Assembly: GCA_944472135.2 (NCBI GenBank)
Contig: OX235266.1
Coordinates: 13,247,925-13,311,924 of the forward strand
Length of the DNA: 64,000 nt
Direction: 5' to 3'
Source: Trichobilharzia regenti
Taxonomy: Eukaryota > Platyhelminthes > Trematoda > Strigeidida > Schistosomatidae
Below the pieces are notes generated by a model. That model was given only the letters and a program-made list of their open reading frames with translations. It made no database searches and had not been told where the DNA came from. Within the stretch, counting starts at the first letter, position 1; each line of letters starts with the position of its first letter. Positions 22,540 to 34,533 of this stretch are shown piece after piece. The position numbers were made by a program, and so were the translations under genes.

Positions 22540-22712
22540 GTGGTGTTTATTTTTACAGGATTAGGTTCCTGACCTCATGTTCAACCTTCCTTCTTTATCA
22601 GTAATATTAATGAAGTAGCGAGGTAAAGGTGTGTGTCGGCCGCCGATCGACCGCCGAACCACCTGCGAGGTTGGAGAGCATTCTACCGCTGCGCCACCGA
22701 CGCACCAGTAGC
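22540..22712 (-). repeat. SINE D copy (D1)
   Basis: Reverse-strand tRNA-like head (gcgccaccgacgcacc at the right end, 22690-22705). The body reaches the ttgaagtttctgta end at about 22525-22545. Its relative at 60890-61097 is better preserved. The body resembles the 5' UTR of the RTE at 37250-37330. Confidence 0.65.
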
Positions 22713-23099
22713 ATGATTGCAGCCTGTAAATGTAACCGACTGAACTGTGAAGTATGGAGATGAGAAAATGTGAAGAATCGATATGTGGAAGAATAACCTT
22801 TTTAAATCGGTCTATTTCGTAATATTTTTCCATTGAGTGTTTTACTTAATGCACATCAAAAAGGGACATATCAGTTTCAATTCTTTTTATGTTCCATTTA
22901 CTGGACAAATTATGATGTCATTATTAAAGACACTTATATGAATTCTTTCTCATTTCAGTGACCTGGTTGGTAAATTCATGTGAGTAGTGTCAATATTGCA
23001 TCTATGAAATGTGAAGGATATTTTCACATAACGCACGTATTTTTTTCCTGTTCTCGTCAGTAATTGGAGCACATGCGTATTAGGGTTTACCTACAACCA
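22713..23099. other. Non-coding stretch, nothing recognised
   Basis: No supported ORF or repeat. Confidence 0.4.
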
Positions 23100-23612
23100 A
23101 TTGCCTTAGTATTATTTGCCTTTCCTATCGTTCCATTGGGAACCAAAGGCTTCAGAGACATTTCTCCATTGTATTCTATTTACTGTCTTCGTTTTTGCCA
23201 GCTTCATCACTGCTCACAAGCCATCATTTCTTCGTCACATGAGCTTGTTTATGCCACTCTCAGACAATCAACTCGTCACTTCCCATACAGGTTCCATTCG
23301 ACAGTCCAGTGTTACTTATAGGTCTCTTCAGCGCATATAGAGACCATTTCGACTTTCTTTTGCATATTGATTGTGTACTGTCAGAGATTCTTGTTGCTGA
23401 CTCATTATGACCGGTCATCTGATGTCCATTGTCGAGTGATGAGAGCAATTGTGGATAGATGTCTAAAACAGACTGCCGAAAAAGATCTCGGTAACACTGA
23501 TTTGACAACAGTATTGAAAACTAGAGTCTTTTTTCTGGTACTGCATGCAATAAAACTGGAAACTGATTTCAGAGTTATTAATGCCTGTCTTGCTACCTCA
23601 ACTTCCTTCTGA
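23100..23612 (-). mobile_element. Degenerate RTE 3' end
   Basis: The 3' end (ccattgggaaccaaaggctt near 23131-23151) and minus-strand traces of the C-terminal coding region (cagacatttagagtt-like block at 23560-23590, matching the LKSVWR region) mark an old RTE copy with no open frame. Confidence 0.65.
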
Positions 23613-24606
23613 TATTCTCACCATAAGTATATAACTTGCGCAAAAATTATTACTGTCACTGAAATTCACTGGTTTCCACGGAAGTCTTTTCGCGAGCATT
23701 CCCGAGCATTAAAATGTATTACTTAGCTGCTGAGACAAAAAGTTGTTTTCAAGATGGATTATGCTTACAACGCAGATATATGGCTGAAGATACTCAGAAT
23801 TAATACTGGTAGATCCCAGACATATAAAAGTAATGTAAAGAATAGAAGGGTATAGGTTTACACGTTTGGAACTGAAGTAGCAAGTAGCATACACGGTTTG
23901 AGTCAATTAAGAGAGAGCCGATTCACTTCAAACCACCTGTATTCTGGTGAGCTAATTCGGTTGACATTTTTCTGGTGTTGAAACCACAGGAATCTTCCCC
24001 TTGAACTACAAAACTTTTCAACTGTGAAATTGTTTCAAAACGTATCTTATTTCTTAAGAACTGCCTTTTTTCAAAAATGCGATATGCGCAATCTTTTAAT
24101 CAAAATTTACCGTCAGCCTATTTACAAAGATGATGTGGCATATATCCTTTTAAAATCACTTGTCATTATGACAAAAAATGTTGATTTTATTTATCATTCG
24201 TAGTTTGATCATAAGGAATAATATAAAGACAGTTGTAGCAAAGAAAATTTTCTTCTCGACGAAGTCACCGTCAACTAGGCTGTACATTCCTGTAATTTTA
24301 ATAAATGAGTGGGGTGAGAAAGTTCCAGAATAATTTCCTGTCAAGGGTCAAATTTATAAAATTATAATTAGGAATTAAAATGTCATAATAAACAGGGGGA
24401 CAGATTAAACCAACAAAGTAGCGACTGGGGGTTAGAAATGCAGAAATAACAAACAATAGACAGGATTGAATTTCTGATTTTCCCGTCGATTGATTGAACC
24501 GAAGTGTTCGGTCTCAGGTTGACATGTCGGCTTCTTGTGCAGATGCTTCGACGATGTCTGGGGATTTGATTTGTATACAATTGGTGGATGGTGGCTAGCA
24601 GTGGAA

Positions 24607-24656
24607 TCCAGGATAAGGCGCATTTCGTCCTAATTGGGACTCGTCATCTGGATGTA
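24607..24656 (-). ncRNA. Decayed hammerhead ribozyme in reverse SINE A
   Basis: Minus strand: stem I ATCCAG/CTGGAT, stem II GTCC/GGAC and GAAA are present. The core reads ATGACGA instead of CTGACGA (C3 changed to A), and stem III has an insertion (TGCGCCTTATC). Both changes should abolish cleavage. Confidence 0.75.
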
Positions 24657-24926
24657 CTTGCATTTCTCAGTGAGTGATTATGTTCCCACCGAGGCTCGAA
24701 CCCAGTGCCCATAGTTTCAAACGCCAAAGCGTTATCCACTAGACCACTCAAAGCGTTATCCACTAGACCACTTGAGCCACGAGAGCCACCTCTTGTGAAA
24801 CGGGTCATATTAATTATTAATTAATTAACCAAGTGGTCTAGTGGATAACGCTTTGGCGTTTGAAACTATGGGCACTGGGTTCGAGCCTCGGTGGGAACAT
24901 CATCACTCACTGAGAAATGCAGGTAC

Positions 24927-24971
24927 ACCCAGCTGACGAGTCCCAATTAGGACGAAATGCGCATCCTGGAT
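24927..24971 (+). ncRNA. Hammerhead ribozyme in forward SINE A, intact core
   Basis: Core CTGACGA (24933-24939), stem II GTCC/GGAC, GAAA (24954-24957), palindromic ATGCGCAT stem III, cleavage predicted after C24965. Stem I is ACCCAG against CTGGAT with one mismatch. It is the partner of the broken reverse copy. Confidence 0.85.
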
Positions 24972-26990
24972 TCCACTGCTAGCCACCATCCACCAATTGA
25001 ATAGACAGGATGTTTGAATAAAAAATCTAGTGGAATCATAACTATTGTGACGAATAGCTGTTTATGCAGTCAGATATTAAATATGTAGAAATAATAAAAT
25101 GACAAAACATACAGGAATTTTGGATGTAATAGTTTGGTAGTGTAAACAGGGATTAAGAAAAACTTAGGAATAACATGAATAAACAGAAGTCTCGGTAAGA
25201 AAGGCGATGGGATAGTCACTATTAAAATAATTACCTGTTTATGATGGCCATAGTAGGGAGAAGAGTTTGATGTATTTTTTGGATACATAGAGTGGGTTTG
25301 AGCTTTTGGATAGCTAGTGCCTCGCCTATGCCCAGATATCTTGATTTTATCCCCCCCCCTCTTCCCCTTCGAATGCCGCTGATTGCCCTGAATTGACCAG
25401 ATGCTCCGTCACTGAACTATATACCAGTTTTCGTTCTGCTTTTACTAGCCAGGCTGAACAGTGTTCATGAATGTACAGCCTAGTTGATTTCATCGAAAAG
25501 AAAACTGTTTTTCGTTGCAACTGTCTTTTTATTCGTAGTTTCTTTTGATGTATATGTTAAACATTATCTGGATTGTCACATTACACAGATATGCTTGTTA
25601 CAGAACCTGGAAGTGAATACACTACAATTGTTATGAGAGAAGGTAAGAGACTTTGCATCGAAGTGTTACTTTGCAACTTGACACTCACACATATATAGGG
25701 GAATAATTCATAATGTATAGTCAAATTGTAATCCTCACGGATCTTCCGTCTTGTGCAACATCTGTTAATCGTATTTTGTTTCACTAATGTTCGCTTTTCT
25801 TCGCAAAACTGGCTCATCTTCTACCCCTTAGGTCAAATCTATCCTTCTCTACCATTTGATTTGTTTAACTGACGAAAGTCTTCATATATACTACTGATAA
25901 ACCCTGTTAGTAGCATAAGCCATACTATGAAATTTCAGTTTCCGTTGTCAGATATAAATGTTTTCAGTATTTTTGATACCGACAAATACTATTTCTTTGG
26001 GCATCTTTCAAACAGGAAATACCTTGAGTTGTTCAAATTAATCGGTTAGAAAAAGAGAATCCACATTTCAAAGTTACGCGCTTCTTTTAAAAAAATCGAA
26101 GATATTCCTATGAATACTCTGTATGATAAGATGATAGTCGTTAAACTTTCAATTATGTACCACATACTTTCCATATAATATTAACAATATCAAAAAAAAT
26201 CAGAAAACGTAACGATTGTTATTATTTCAAAATTATTATGACTCAATTTCATTATTGTTTATAAACATACTATTTTTGAAGTAATAAATATTTCTACGTC
26301 GTATGGATATTTTTTTCATTTTTTGACTTTCAGGTTACGAAACGACAAAATTTTAATTTAGAAGTCATGGTTTCATGTAAGGTTGAGTGTAGGACATAGA
26401 AGTCATACGGCTTAGGATGAATTCAGTCTGTTAAACTCCAACGGATTGAACCTTCCAATAACTCTGAAATGATCGTCTGAGTTAAAAGGACATTTTTAGT
26501 TGAAGAAAAAAGCCTATCTTTAAAGAAAAACTATTTATTGAAGAGTTGAAAAAATAAACCAGGATACTGTTTCAAGCATTTTTGTTTAAAAAATGACCCT
26601 CACTTTATAATAACAGTGTTAAGTAAGGATGATGGTCAAACTTAGGTTTATTTAGGATTCGAGTTATGAGACGATCAAGCTTAGGGTCAGCACTATGGTT
26701 GTTTGATTCGTATCAGTTCAAGATCAACTCCTTTCAAGCCAGTTCTTGTAAAAAAGATATAAAAGCTCATTATTTATAGTAGGATTTAGGTATTTGAAGT
26801 GATCCAAGCTAGTATATAGAGGCATTTTCATTATTTCTACACAAAAGCTATCTATCAGTTGTTGTACCTATTCTCCCTGCTATTATAAACTGTCGTTCCT
26901 GACGCTTATGATGTGAGTAGACGAGACATTACATTTATTCAGACGATTATACTGGTATTAGTAAACATATAGAAAATCAAAACAATGGAT

Positions 26991-27149
26991 TCAGCGAAGA
27001 GACTATTTCCAACGAATTCATCAACAACCTATACAATCGTATTTAAATGGTTTATAAGAAGTTATATACGGTGAATGAATTGAATCATAGGTGTGAATGC
27101 ATAAAATAACAATAATAATAGTAGCATGAAATGCAATTAAAAACTAAAG
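26991..27149. other. Non-coding junction
   Basis: Short AT-rich stretch containing ATTATTATT-type runs; no gene. Confidence 0.4.
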
Positions 27150-28245
27150 TGTTTGTGATTATTATTATTATTATAATATCCTTTAATTCCAAGAGGAACA
27201 TAGGGCTTCACCTCCACACAGACTTAAGAGTAATGAAAGCCTGTCTTGCTTTTCCAATTCTGGCTTTGATATCCTCGTTAGTTCCGCCTGCAGTTGAAAC
27301 GATGTTTCCCAGGTGAGGTAGGTAAAGGAGGTACTTTCTTTCAGATTTCTCCCATTTATGCTGGCTGATTGTTGTCTGTTGTTGTTGCCGGTGTTGGCCA
27401 AGAATCTTCATCACCTCTCTTTTATATATGTTCAACTAAAGTCCTATCTTTGATGCTTCTTCTGCCAACTTGTTGCTTTTCACTTGCATATCTTCCAGTT
27501 TGTGGGAAATCAGACACATATCATCGGTGAAGTCCAGATCCTCCAAGTCTCTTTTTGTGTGAGTCCATTTTATGCCTGTTCCCTCATTGGTTGCCGTTGT
27601 CTGTCGTATTATCCAATCTACTGCAATCAGGAAAATCATTGGCGATGATAGACAGCCTTGTCGCCCTCCCGTCCTCATTTCGAAGGCTTCCGTAATTTTT
27701 CCGTTGTGGATTACTTGGCATGCAGCATTGTCGTATAATTGTTGCATGAGATGTATAATTGTCGATGGCACCCCGTAGTAGCAAAGTAGTTGCCAAATGA
27801 CCTCTCGATCGACGCTGTCGAAGGCCTTTACAAAGTCGATGAAGTTGAGATAGAGAGGTGACTGCCATTCCAAGCTTTGTTCATTGATGATCCGTAGAGT
27901 GGCGATTTTATCAGTACACGAATTGTTTCTCTTGAATCCAGCTTGTTCCGGTCGAAGTTTTTCATCCAGCGTGGCGTGTTTGATTCGCCCAAGGGTGATG
28001 CGGCTTAGTATTTTGCTTGGGATGGGCAGGTGCATAATTCCGCGCCAGTTTTTGCATTGACTTAAGTCTCCTCTCTTTGATAGTTTGAATAAGTATCCTA
28101 TCTTCCAATCCTCAGGTAGTTTGCCCTCTTTCAACGCTTTCTCCATTAATGGTGTCATCAAGTCCGCTGTTGTCTCTAGGTCCATTTTCAATGCTTCTGC
28201 TGTCAAGTGACTAAGCAAATTAATGTCATATATAGAATAATTCAT
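27150..28245 (-). mobile_element. RTE retrotransposon with internal 3' deletion
   Basis: The minus frame 28245-27436 (269 aa) covers LPEDWKIGYLFKLSKRGDL, ILGRIK-like SRITLGRIKHATLDEKLRPEQAGF, NFIDFVKAFDSVDREV, RQGCLSSPMIF and LDFTDDMCLISHKL (FADD changed to FTDD). After the LKSVWR block (about 27208) it jumps straight to the 3' UTR (aagccctatgttcctcttgg) and an (ATT)n tail at 27156-27175. About 400 bp of C-terminal coding present in the sister copy 7262-8345 is deleted. Confidence 0.9.
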
Positions 28246-28289
28246 AGATTGGATAGAACTTGAAAAAGGTGTGCAATTATAGGATTGGT

Positions 28290-28935
28290 GGACAAATCGA
28301 ATAAAATAAAAAAGTTACGTAATATTGTGTGAAATTTGATAGCATAGAATTTAACGTTGTAAAAATAAAATGGATTTAGAACGACAAGTGGAACAAGTGA
28401 AATAATACCGAGGACAGTTCAAAGTGAGAAAAGTAATAATAACCATTGACGTAATAAGGAAGAGAATACAAATTGAATATACAAAATGAAAAAAATGAGA
28501 TATTGGTAGAGCCAGAATATGATTGGGGATTACCATACTTTAGCGTAGAGGGATTAAGACCAAAAATGTTGGAGGGGCTGAACGAACTCTTTCTGTACAC
28601 AGAGATCTAGCTTTTCTGGCTTCAGCAATACAGATGAGTCGGGTACGTAGGGATTTGACCAAATTACTATTGCCTTTTAGATTACTTTAAATGCGGACGC
28701 TATAGAGATAGGGTGATCATTATCGACCAGATGTTCAATGATCGCGCTTCTTATTGCTCCACTTCCAGCTTTTCGTAACCATGCAGGATAGTATTCTTGT
28801 ACCCTCTTTGACAAAACTCGAGTCGAAGGACCGATATACCTAGCTCCACACGAGCAGGTGAATTGATAAACACACAAAGTTTTAATCAGCAGCGGGATCT
28901 TGTCTCTCAGGTTATTGAACAGTAATGGTCGGCTA
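28290..28935 (-). mobile_element. PLE 3' end with GIY-YIG fragment
   Basis: The minus ORF 28677-28877 reads MCVYQFTCSCGARYIGPST, then SKRVQEYYPAWLRK and SAFKVI, a GIY-YIG domain with the usual PLE cysteines. The terminal residue block that follows (28630-28676) and the 3' UTR (28290-28620) are also recognisable. The RT is missing. Confidence 0.8.
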
Positions 28936-30730
28936 GTAAAGGCTCATCTGAGAGAAATCAATAATATTTTACTGAAAGTTAAGAACTCACCTTCGATGTT
29001 GGCAACTATAACATCTCTTCCTTTCACTATCTCCTCTATGTGACCCACTGGTCCGGTCGAACCCCTATGCTTTTCATTCGGGTTCCAATCAAGAGCGTGG
29101 CATGCGATATCACTCTGTATCTTTCCTACCAATCTACATTTTCCTCTCCAGCATAATCAGGCATTGAGTTCCAAGTTGTTTCGCTGACAGAGTCCCTTGT
29201 TACGTTTCCTTGCTGGCCAGTTATATAATCTTTAATATGGAACAAAAATAGCTGATGATAAATGTCTGCAGTCTGTTGAAAATACCAATCGTAAAGCACT
29301 ACATATCCGAAACACATAGAAGAAATGATTTAACAATGGCGTTAAAAATCCAAATTTTGTTTTTTATGCTGAATGCAGACGATTTTCAAACTGATTGCAG
29401 AGTGGTGAAGGTCTGTCATGCCTTTCCGATTCTGGTTTTGAAATCGTCCTTAGTAAAAATGATCCTATTCAAGTATGCAGAAGTTACCTCGCTGAAATTT
29501 CTCGTATTGATAGTGACCGATCCTTGCCGTTATCAGTCAGAGACCATCCTCATCACCCCTGCCTTTGATACACTCACTTGAAGTACTGTCTCCACTGTAA
29601 GCTCTACTAGCTGGTCATTTTTTGCCTGTGAATCTTCAGGTTTATGTGACATAAATTATCGTCAAAGTCTTAGTCTTCTAGCGTATTTTTGTCATCCCAC
29701 TGTATCATAATTTTCTGTCTTCCAGCGGCCTGCCGAATAATCCAGTCCATAACAGTCAAGGATATCGTCAGTAATAATACTCATTACTGCGTTATTCCTG
29801 CCTTGTTTTCCAACTTTTCTGTGGACCACTTGAGCTCTAACACTGCCATACAGCTGTTCAATGAGGTTGGTAAATTTTGAAGGCACTCCAAAGTGTTGAA
29901 GTAGCAGTGGCATTTTTTGGAGCCCAAGTCTTTCAAGATATAGAGACAGAGATGCAACCACCATTCCATCCACTGTTTGAGGACGATGCGCAGTTTGACC
30001 AATGGATATGATTGCTTTTAATAGATCCAGCTTGTTCCATTAGAAGTCTTTCATCCAGAGCCAATTTTTATTCTGTCCAGTATAATGTGACTGAATACTT
30101 TGCTTCGTGTAGGCAAGAGCATCATTCTGCACCAGTTCTTATAGGGGACTAAGTAGTTCAACAGACATTGGGTACCTCTACTTCCCTCCAAACAATCTGC
30201 AACAGTGGTGTCACCATATCTGCTACTGTCTGTGGAGCCCTTATCAATGCTTTCGGAGAGATCCCATCTTGCCCTGCATTCTTCCCGACGGTGTTTCAGT
30301 AGCATCAGAAAACTGCTTTTACTTGGGAATTAGTGCCCACTGGCAGTCCTATGGCTTTTGATGGTAGTTCTGGATCCAGTGCAGGTTTGAAGTGATTAGT
30401 CCGTGGCATCCTTTGGTTCTTTTGTTTATTAATTAGGCTTTCTTCGCGTTCATTTGTTCGCACCGTCTTACCCTCAAGAGAGATCTGTTTATCTGAGATC
30501 TGTTTCACCCGAGATTTGTTCTGCTTCAATTTTTAAGGCGCAATTATTTATCTTTAGTCTTTCTTCACAATCTTTTTCACTTCATTCAGTGCGCTGGACT
30601 AAGCTTCTCCTGTCGTTGTTTATTCCCACATTGGCTCATCATATTTTTTACCACCTCCTCTGCTCTAGTGGCTGTCAAAGTTCAATAGAAAGCCATTCCT
30701 TGCTCTGTCCGTTTTTTTATTCCTAAAATG
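28936..30730 (-). mobile_element. Degenerate RTE retrotransposon (older family), nearly complete RT half
   Basis: On the minus strand the order is: linker with MPRTNHFKPALD (about 30400), LPTRSKVFSHIILDRIK (30070-30110), RT middle (29690-29970), and the C-terminal DIACHALDWNPNEK (about 29050-29110). The copy is riddled with stops. It is the sister of 5441-6440. Confidence 0.78.
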
Positions 30731-31329
30731 GCTTCACAGATTTCTTTCAACATCACTTCCATAGACTTCAGTTTTATAAGCTCCCTGTTTAGTGTTAATG
30801 AAATCATACAGCATTTCTTGAAAATGAATCGTCGACAAGAATATGTTCGTAACTGTAACGTCTTCTTTAGCTTACGAGTCAATATTAGAAGTTTCCTTCC
30901 ATACTGTGTTGCATTTTACCTTCGCCTAAGCTTTTATTAGTCCACCACAAAAAATGCGCCATTGTTTGAAATCCTTTGACTGTACAATGTGACAAATAGG
31001 TGATAAAAACAACTACAGAACAACAACAACACGCATCAGTCATCACTGTGCTTTACCAAAGTAGAATCCTTTCAAAAGCAACACTGGAAAGGCAAGATAG
31101 GCCGTTATTTCTCTGAAACTAGTGTAGAAATCCACCATAATAAACATCAAGAATAATGGTAGGATTTCTAACACCAAGTTAAAATCACTGCTTATATACA
31201 GCTGAATAACTTAGTATGTCACCGTAAGCATTTCCAACAAGACTCAAACCTTCATCAACAGTTACTTTTGATCAATACCAAGTAAAAAATGGCTGACCAG
31301 AAGGGACAGACAACTGATAACTTGACAAT
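30731..31329. other. Non-coding stretch, nothing recognised
   Basis: No motif-bearing ORF. It could be MEG-b 3' flank but I could not find a counterpart. Confidence 0.4.
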
Positions 31330-31575
31330 AAACCAACCAATAGCTTATTGGCCAGTATATATGGGGATGGACTGGACACCCTTGTAAAGACAGCACTGGT
31401 CAATATCACGCTAGGCTGATGAGTGTAAATCTTGCCCCTGCATTCGAGGATGGAGAAGAGATGAGATGTTACACAGAAACTTGGAGATTACTGTAGAAAC
31501 AGGAATGAAATGGAAATACGCTTCTGAAGTCCTATGTTCAAATTGGAACCAAAGGGAAAAATAACAAATGCTATA
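31330..31575 (+). mobile_element. RTE 3' end fragment
   Basis: Forward pieces such as WTGHPCKDSTGQ (from WIGHTLRK..DI..Q) and the 3' UTR gaagtcctatgttcaaattggaacc mark a short, decayed RTE 3' end. Confidence 0.65.
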
Positions 31576-31699
31576 TCCTTTCATCTAACTCCCAGGATCA
31601 ATAATTTCATTGTAAATACCTATTGTTCTGATATAAAATAGTCCCAATATGTCGATTTCTATTTAAAAACAAACATTTCTAAATAGAGGAGAACAAGAA

Positions 31700-33280
31700 G
31701 TTCAGCAAAGATATCTTTTCGGTGATTTCGTAATCGAAAGCTGTGCAATCACAATCAAATGCATAATTTTCACATAGATGCAAATTTTAGTTGATTCCAC
31801 AAAATGACGAAGGCGAATAAAAGTTGACAAGTATTTCCAAGATGCTATATCCGGTGAGGAAATTGAATCATATGTGTGAATGCATAAAAGAATAATAATA
31901 GTCGTGTGGAATGCAATTAAAAATTAGAATGCTTGCGATTGTATTCATAGTTAAATGTCAAGAGGTTAAGAAAATAAATTTCGTATACAAAATAATTCAA
32001 AAGATGCCTAGAACATGCTAGGTGAAGGGTATGCAATTATAGAATAAGTGGAAAGAATCTGTTCAGTCAGAACGCGAAAGGCAAGCTGTCGCATTGGGCC
32101 ACCTCAACGTACATGTACCAGTTTACTTGCTCTTGTGGAGCTGCGTACATTGGCCGTTACATGCGCCGACTTGAAAAACGCGCTCGTGATTACTACGCAG
32201 CCTGGTTAGTAGAAGGAGACCAAAAGCGTGCATACAGTTCAGTGACAGAACATCTGGTTAATTCAGGACATTCAGCGCCTTTCGGAAAGTCCTTCAAAGT
32301 TATATACACGATTCAATCAAACCTATCAAAGGGAGTGAAATCAAGACATCTGGGCATAGCCGACGCGCTAGCCATCCAAAAGCTCAAACCCACACTCTGT
32401 ATACAAAAGAAATGCGTTCCACCCCTGTCCCTGCCATGGGCATCATAAACAGGCAATTTTTTAGTAATGACCATCCCATCGCCTTTCTTATCTAAACTTC
32501 CTGTTTATTCATGTTATTTTAAGTTTTTCTTAATTCCTATTTACACTACCATATTTTCATACCGGAACTTCGTGTTTATTTTGTCATTTTACTATTTCTA
32601 CACATTTAATCCCTGATTGCACAAACAATTATTCATCACATTAGTTTTTATCCAAACATTCTGTCTATTTTTGTTGTTTCTACATTTCCAACCCCTAGTT
32701 GCACAATGTCAATCGTCTTAGTTATTATGATGCTACTTTGTTGGTTTAATCCGTCCCCCTGTTTATTATGGCATTATAATTCCTAATTGTAATTTTTATT
32801 AATTTGACCCTTAACCGGAAATTATTCTGGAACTTTCCCATCCATTTGATATGAATACACTAATGTATAGCCTTGATGATAACTTCGTCGAAAAGCAATT
32901 TTTTTCTTCTTGATTCATCCAATTTTTCCACTTATTCTATAATTGCATACCCTTCACCTAGCATGTTCTAGGCATCTTTTGAATTATTTTGTATACGAAA
33001 TTTATTTTCTTAACCTCTTGACATTTAACTATGAATACAATCGCAAGCATTCTAATTTTTAATTGCATTCCACACGACTATTATTATTCTTTTATGCATT
33101 CACACATATGATTCAATTTCCTCACCGGATATAGCATCTTGGAAATACTTGTCAACTTTTATTCGCCTTCGTCATTTTGTGGAATCAACTAAAATTTGCA
33201 TCTATGTGAAAATTATGCATTTGATTGTGATTGCACAGCTTTTGATTACGAAATCACCGAAAAGATATCTCTGCTGAACT
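31700..33280 (+). mobile_element. PLE inverted dimer in a MEG-b intron
   Basis: Inverted arms of about 355 bp (31700-32054 and 32926-33280) enclose a forward PLE 3' part. The forward ORF 32113-32448 is an intact GIY-YIG end: MYQFTCSCGAAYIGRYMRRL, KRARDYYAAWL, then SGHSAPFGKSFKVIY and IADALAIQKLKPTLC. The arms are terminal-repeat sequence and carry hammerhead-like motifs. 32060-32880 is almost identical to 39745-38920 on the other strand, pointing to recent activity or local copying. Confidence 0.87.
31703..31743 (-). ncRNA. Hammerhead-like motif at PLE end
   Basis: Minus strand: stem I CAGC/GCTG, a GAAA box, palindromic AGATATCT as stem III, then TT before GCTG. The upstream core box is poor (no clear CTGANGA). 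It is mirrored at 33237-33276. It resembles the ribozymes reported in PLE terminal repeats, but activity is doubtful. Confidence 0.4.
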
Positions 33281-33350
33281 TCAGTTGTGAAAAGTTTACG
33301 ATATTTGTTTCCTTCAAGAAAAATTCAAGAGGTGGACAAACAAAACTCAC

Positions 33351-33359
33351 TATCCCAAA
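33351..33359 (-). CDS. MEG-b 9-nt micro-exon 2
   Basis: On the minus strand TTTGGGATA lies between acceptor ccattttgcag and donor GTGAGT. Joined to exon 1 it would encode L-W-D in the same phase as L-W-K (MEG-a) and L-F-E (MEG-c). Confidence 0.65.
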
Positions 33360-34114
33360 CTGCAAAATGGTGAATAACAGAGAGAAACATTTATTTCATC
33401 ACGAAAAGCAGGTTTGTAACAAAACAATGATATGGTCTATCTATTCATGCCCACTGATAACGAGGACTTATCACTCAGCTTGAAACTAGTATTAGACCCA
33501 AACGACAGACAAAACATAGCATTTTCCGTACTACTACTACTACTATTTGAAGAAGCACACCAGAACTACTAAGACTGAGACATGTGAGATGCATTTAAAA
33601 GCGTTTGTGGTTTCTGCAGCTAAGGGAAATGACAAGTAATCCTAGATGTGGAAGTCACAGAATTACATTCAACGTTTTATATCCTTCTGCATCGTTTGCA
33701 ACGCTACCGATCGACATAACTCACCGTTATACGAAGTGGTTATCATTTGTTAACTATGTCGACTTCCGGCTTATTTCAGTAGACTGATGGAAATAGATCG
33801 CTCTGCTGGTTATGCGTCAGAAAGTCAGTCAGAAACTGTCTAGTTTAATTAGAATAATTCCAAAGCTTTTCAAATTTGAAATCATCCACTGTGTCCTTCT
33901 ACATTTACAGTTGACCTATTTCACTTGAAACGCGATTCAGACAATGCTCTAATGAGCAGATCCCAAATTGAATTTCATGCAATTCTATTCTACTTTATGT
34001 GTTTTGCTATATGGTAAATGATATTCACAACTTTTCTTGTCAAAATATTATTCAAAAGAATATTGATAAAATAATGAATTATGAAGGTTAAATTAATATA
34101 ATAAGTAGTCTCAC

Positions 34115-34153
34115 GTCCTCCGCCGGCTACTCCGCTAATGCACAGGATGAGTG
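34115..34153 (-). pseudogene. MEG-b exon 1, second part (split by retrotransposon)
   Basis: Minus strand from 34153: it encodes LILCISGVAGGG-like residues up to the GTGAGAC donor (GT at 34114-34113), matching the second half of the other MEG first exons. The first half lies 3.2 kb away at 37394-37433. The adjacent intron (33800-34112) matches the MEG-c intron 52650-52870, including tagcaaaacacataaagtag. Confidence 0.85.
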
Positions 34154-34164
34154 CTGCGAAGATA
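34154..34164. repeat. Target-site duplication of the RTE in MEG-b (left)
   Basis: CTGCGAAGATA, repeated exactly at 37394-37404. Confidence 0.9.
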
Positions 34165-34533
34165 TTTATTATTGCTCCCTTGGGTTCCTAGTGGAACATA
34201 GGGCTGCAACTGCACGTCTCCACTTGCCTCTTCTGTCTTCTGCTGTACTTTTCGCCTGCATCCATGTTAATCCATACTGTTTCAACTCCTCTTCACACGA
34301 TCTCCTCCATGTCACCCTTGCACTGACGTCTCACACGCCGCTTCACTTTCGGGTTCCACTCGACGGCTTGGCGCGCGATGTCACCCAGAGGTCTCCTCAG
34401 CGAGTGTCCGAACCATCTCCACTTTCTCCTGCATATTTGTTGGGCGATTGGTTCTTGCTTTGTTCGTTCCCATAATTCCTTGTTGGTGATTCTTTCCGGC
34501 CATCTGATCTTCAGTATTGAGCGAAGAAATTTG

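Larger units (their letters stand above)
21150..22550. repeat. Segmental-duplication spacer (unit B), downstream of MEG-a
   Basis: This aligns with 49560-50199 and then 51870-51990, upstream of MEG-c. Shared runs include taatattttagatatattagact, ggttctgatttc.ca and cttttcaatacaaaa.atga. The block shows that the DNA after one MEG equals the DNA before the next, as expected for a tandem array. It contains SINE E (21500-21700) and a retroelement fragment (21715-22105). The counterpart lacks the latter but holds a PLE. Confidence 0.7.
24467..24999. repeat. SINE A inverted dimer with 12-bp target duplication (A2)
   Basis: A reverse monomer (24467-24822) is joined to a forward monomer (24830-24999). 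AATAGACAGGAT occurs at 24455-24466 and 25000-25011. The PLE 3' UTR is continuous across the site in the copy at 39110-39140, confirming insertion. The B-box region of each monomer (GGTTCGAGCC or its complement) is intact. The reverse unit also has a short local duplication (aaagcgttatccactagacc twice, 24726-24770). Confidence 0.88.
24207..25530 (-). mobile_element. PLE inverted dimer with 11-bp target duplication
   Basis: 24207-24466 and 25012-25467 are reversed PLE 3' UTR and 3' coding sequence. They match 38900-39600, including gaacgcatttctt-like and gtgggtttgagcttttggat. 25468-25530 is the terminal repeat in the opposite direction, so the outer ends are inverted (ataaagacagttg... and its complement). 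ATTCGTAGTTT flanks the whole at 24196-24206 and 25531-25541. The coding part is 5'-truncated within GIY-YIG. Confidence 0.8.
23615..26990. repeat. Segmental-duplication spacer (unit B, main part)
   Basis: Homologous to 1313-5440 (unit A) and partly to 59360-59830 (unit C). It is interrupted by a PLE inverted dimer at 24207-25530, which itself holds a SINE A inverted dimer. Outside those inserts no gene is recognised. Confidence 0.65.

Noticed and set aside
33196..33483. 95-codon forward ORF
   Set aside because: It overlaps a PLE terminal repeat and runs antisense through the MEG-b micro-exon; no motif.
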